A stretch of 25,287 nt of DNA. Origin: UBA6952 sp045562575. GTDB taxonomy: Bacteria; Chloroflexota; Dehalococcoidia; Lucifugimonadales; UBA6952. Both the position numbers and the translations under genes were made by a program. The DNA is taken from assembly GCA_045562575.1 (NCBI GenBank), contig JBJKVQ010000024.1:1-25287 (forward strand), given 5' to 3'. Below, in pieces: positions 23,616 to 25,287 of the stretch. A model generated the notes under the pieces. The model saw nothing but the letters and a program-made list of their open reading frames with translations. It was not told the origin of the DNA and ran no database searches. How positions within the stretch are numbered: the first letter of the stretch is position 1; each line of letters begins with the position of its first letter.

Positions 23616-24452
23616 GTGTCCAATATACCAAAAATAACTATTAATAACTTAATTAAAAATTATGAAGTTCTGTTGTTTGATGCTTACGGAGTTCTTGTGA
23701 ATGAATTTGGTGTTTTACCTGGTGCTATAACCTTAATTGAAAAATTAAATGATACTAATAAACCATATTTTATTTTGACAAATGATGCATCGCGTTCGGT
23801 TTCAACTTCTTCTATTTTTTATAAAAGCTTCGGTTTGGACATATCAGATGAAAAAATAATTACAGCTGGTTCTTTAATTTATCCATATTTTGAAGAAAAT
23901 AAACTCAAGGGTTCAATGTGTAGAGTTATTGGAACTGATGATTGTTTGGCATATGTCGCAGACGCTGGAGGGATAATTAGTAATAATGATTTTGACGTAT
24001 TAATTATTGCAGCATCCCCAGATAACTATACTTTTAGTTCTATTGAAGATCTTGTTAATAATTTATTTACTATTCTTGACAAGAAAGACAAAGTTTCAGT
24101 GGTATTACTAAATCCAGATTTATTATATCCAAAAACTTCAGACTATTATGGGATTGGTGCAGGCAGTATACTTTTATGGTTGGAATCATTTGTAGAGGTT
24201 CGATATCCAGGTAAGTCAAAATTACAAATAACAAGATTAGGAAAGCCATATAAAGAAATTTACCAAGAGGCATTTCGTAGGACTAAAACTATGAATATGG
24301 TTATGGTAGGGGATCAACTACAAACTGATATAGCAGGTGCAAATAATTTTGGCATAGATTCAGTATTAGTGCATTCTGGTCTGACAAAAGACGATATCTT
24401 TACAGGCCAAAGTATATCTCCATCGTTTACTTTATCAAGCATAAATGATTAA
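23616..24452 (+). CDS. HAD-superfamily hydrolase, NagD-like (class IIA)
   Basis: This 278-residue protein has the HAD motifs: LLFDAYGVLVNE (motif I, D22), LTNDASRS (motif II), RLGKPYKEIYQEAF (motif III Lys) and VMVGDQLQTDIAGANNFG (motif IV), with a class IIA cap between motifs II and III. The residue two after D22 is Tyr rather than the usual Asp or aromatic-free DxD, so the general acid/base may be missing, as in some DxWGV-type NagD relatives. Such proteins dephosphorylate sugar or nucleotide phosphates. GTG 23616 is the only plausible start after the in-frame TAA; its ribosome-binding site is poor. It lies 19 nt after the GGT-like gene and 11 nt before the phosphotriesterase-like gene. Confidence 0.82.
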   Translation: MSNIPKITINNLIKNYEVLLFDAYGVLVNEFGVLPGAITLIEKLNDTNKPYFILTNDASRSVSTSSIFYKSFGLDISDEKIITAGSLIYPYFEENKLKGSMCRVIGTDDCLAYVADAGGIISNNDFDVLIIAASPDNYTFSSIEDLVNNLFTILDKKDKVSVVLLNPDLLYPKTSDYYGIGAGSILLWLESFVEVRYPGKSKLQITRLGKPYKEIYQEAFRRTKTMNMVMVGDQLQTDIAGANNFGIDSVLVHSGLTKDDIFTGQSISPSFTLSSIND

Positions 24453-24463
24453 GTGAGGTAACA

Positions 24464-25287
24464 ATGACTACAATAAACACAGTAACAGGCACTATCGATA
24501 GCTCTGAATTAGGGTACACATTGGTTCATGAACATATATTGAGTACATCAGCTGGGATTAAAGAGGTGTATCCGGAATTTATTGATAAAGAGACCACGAT
24601 ACATACAGCAATTACGCATTTAGAAAAATGTAAAAATGAAGGAATATCTACTGTAATTGATATGGCTCCATTTGATTTAGGAAGAGATGTGTTATTGCTT
24701 CAAGAAGTTTCAAAGAAAACAAACATTAATATCATTACAACAACTGGTAGTTGGATTGCGCCCCCAAGGGAATTTGTTGGAACGGATCCAAATCTAATTG
24801 CACCCTTATATGTTCGTGAAATAAATGAGGGAATTCAAGGTACTGGAATTAAGGCTGGTGTTATTAAAATATCTACAGATCGAGAGGGTATTACTGAACG
24901 ATTTGATTCTGTAAGTCGTGCAGTAGCAAGAGCTCATTTACAAACAGGAGTCCCAGTTCTTACACATACCTATTCCCCAGCATTTGTAGGAAATGAACAG
25001 GTAAGGATTCTAGAAGAAGAAGGAGTAGATTTAAATAGAGTATGTATAGGTCATAGCAACGATACAACGAACATTGACTACCTTAAGGGGTTAATGGACA
25101 AAGGTGCATGGCTCGGATTAGATCATTTTCCAGGTACAAATCCTGATTGGGATACGAGGACCCTCATTATAAAAGAGTTAATTGATTCGGGATATGGGGA
25201 AAGGATTATGCTCTCACATGATTTTAACTTAGGAAAGCATAATGCTAATTTAAATGACCAAGTAAGGCGTTGGGAAAGAAATCCTGA
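24464..25287 (+). CDS. Phosphotriesterase-family metal hydrolase (3' end beyond window)
   Basis: The reading frame is open from ATG 24464 to the end of the window (274 residues so far), so the C terminus is missing. It is a TIM-barrel amidohydrolase of the phosphotriesterase family. The full binuclear metal set is visible: H22 and H24 in VHEHI, carbamylated K135 in AGVIKIST, H168 in VLTHTYS, H197 in IGHSND and D253 in SHDF. Family members hydrolyse lactones, phosphotriesters or other esters and amides; lactonase activity is common. A GAGG ribosome-binding site lies 5 nt before the ATG. It completes the Lta-Ggt-HAD-PTE run and probably acts on the same compound class. Confidence 0.9.
   Translation, partial: MTTINTVTGTIDSSELGYTLVHEHILSTSAGIKEVYPEFIDKETTIHTAITHLEKCKNEGISTVIDMAPFDLGRDVLLLQEVSKKTNINIITTTGSWIAPPREFVGTDPNLIAPLYVREINEGIQGTGIKAGVIKISTDREGITERFDSVSRAVARAHLQTGVPVLTHTYSPAFVGNEQVRILEEEGVDLNRVCIGHSNDTTNIDYLKGLMDKGAWLGLDHFPGTNPDWDTRTLIIKELIDSGYGERIMLSHDFNLGKHNANLNDQVRRWERNP

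Noticed and set aside
1..25287. Genetic code reassignment of TGA to Trp or Gly
   Set aside because: glyQS and the TlpA-like gene end in TGA at family-typical ends, and internal TGAs were seen only at catalytic Cys positions.

Overview
The window is AT-rich (about one third G+C by eye) and gene-dense. It holds 23 protein-coding genes on both strands with short intergenic gaps. No rRNA, tRNA, insertion sequence, phage or CRISPR array is visible. The gene mix suggests a small-genome, probably marine, bacterium, perhaps Chloroflexota (SAR202/Dehalococcoidia-like). It includes a membrane pyrophosphatase, a DUF502 protein, a DRTGG-domain protein, an LLM flavin oxidoreductase, a MaoC pair, and GGT-like and phosphotriesterase-like enzymes. 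The taxonomic placement is inference only; no marker gene was compared.

The main result is that two genes are interrupted by a single in-frame TGA exactly where their families carry the catalytic cysteine. Each TGA is followed at the spacing expected of a bacterial SECIS by a compact hairpin with G among the first two loop bases. The first (795-1538) is a glutaredoxin domain with UxxC in place of CxxC, fused to a DinB-like domain. The second (10370-11191) is a tandem-rhodanese sulfurtransferase whose active-site loop reads U-Q-G-G-I-R. Standard gene calling would lose the redox centre of the first and truncate the second just before its catalytic residue. Both are best read as selenoproteins. 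The Sec machinery (selA/B/C/D) is not in the window.

Layout. 41-622 (-) is a divergent PlsY-like protein. 795-1538 (+) is the Sec-glutaredoxin/DinB fusion. 1540-4553 (-) is aconitase followed by a coupled ABM-domain protein. 4733-6106 (+) is folP-folK. 6114-10235 (-) is one tightly packed run: glyQS, an SbcD-like nuclease, a thioredoxin-like [2Fe-2S] protein, a TlpA/ResA-like thioredoxin, a CopD/HemJ-like membrane protein and a Trm112-like zinc protein. 10370-11850 (+) is the Sec-rhodanese and an MBL-fold hydrolase, ending in a strong terminator. 11903-13960 (-) is a K+-dependent-class membrane pyrophosphatase.

14208-14882 (+) encodes a DUF502 membrane protein. 14903-17032 (-) encodes an LLM flavin oxidoreductase and a beta-propeller lipoprotein. 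17178-18177 (+) is a pair of hot-dog (MaoC-like) proteins. 18286-20587 (-) holds a P-loop/DRTGG protein and an MFS exporter. 20756-25287 (+) is a four-gene catabolic-looking run: threonine aldolase, a GGT-like Ntn hydrolase with altered substrate-recognition residues, a NagD-like HAD protein, and a phosphotriesterase-family hydrolase cut by the window end.

Functionally the window combines central metabolism (aconitase, folate, glycyl-tRNA synthesis, pyrophosphate energetics) with thiol/sulfur redox chemistry (Sec-Grx, Sec-rhodanese, TlpA, [2Fe-2S] thioredoxin-like, MBL hydrolase) and breakdown of organic compounds (LLM oxidoreductase, MaoC pair, Lta-Ggt-HAD-PTE cluster). No gene-free stretch exceeds 300 bases.
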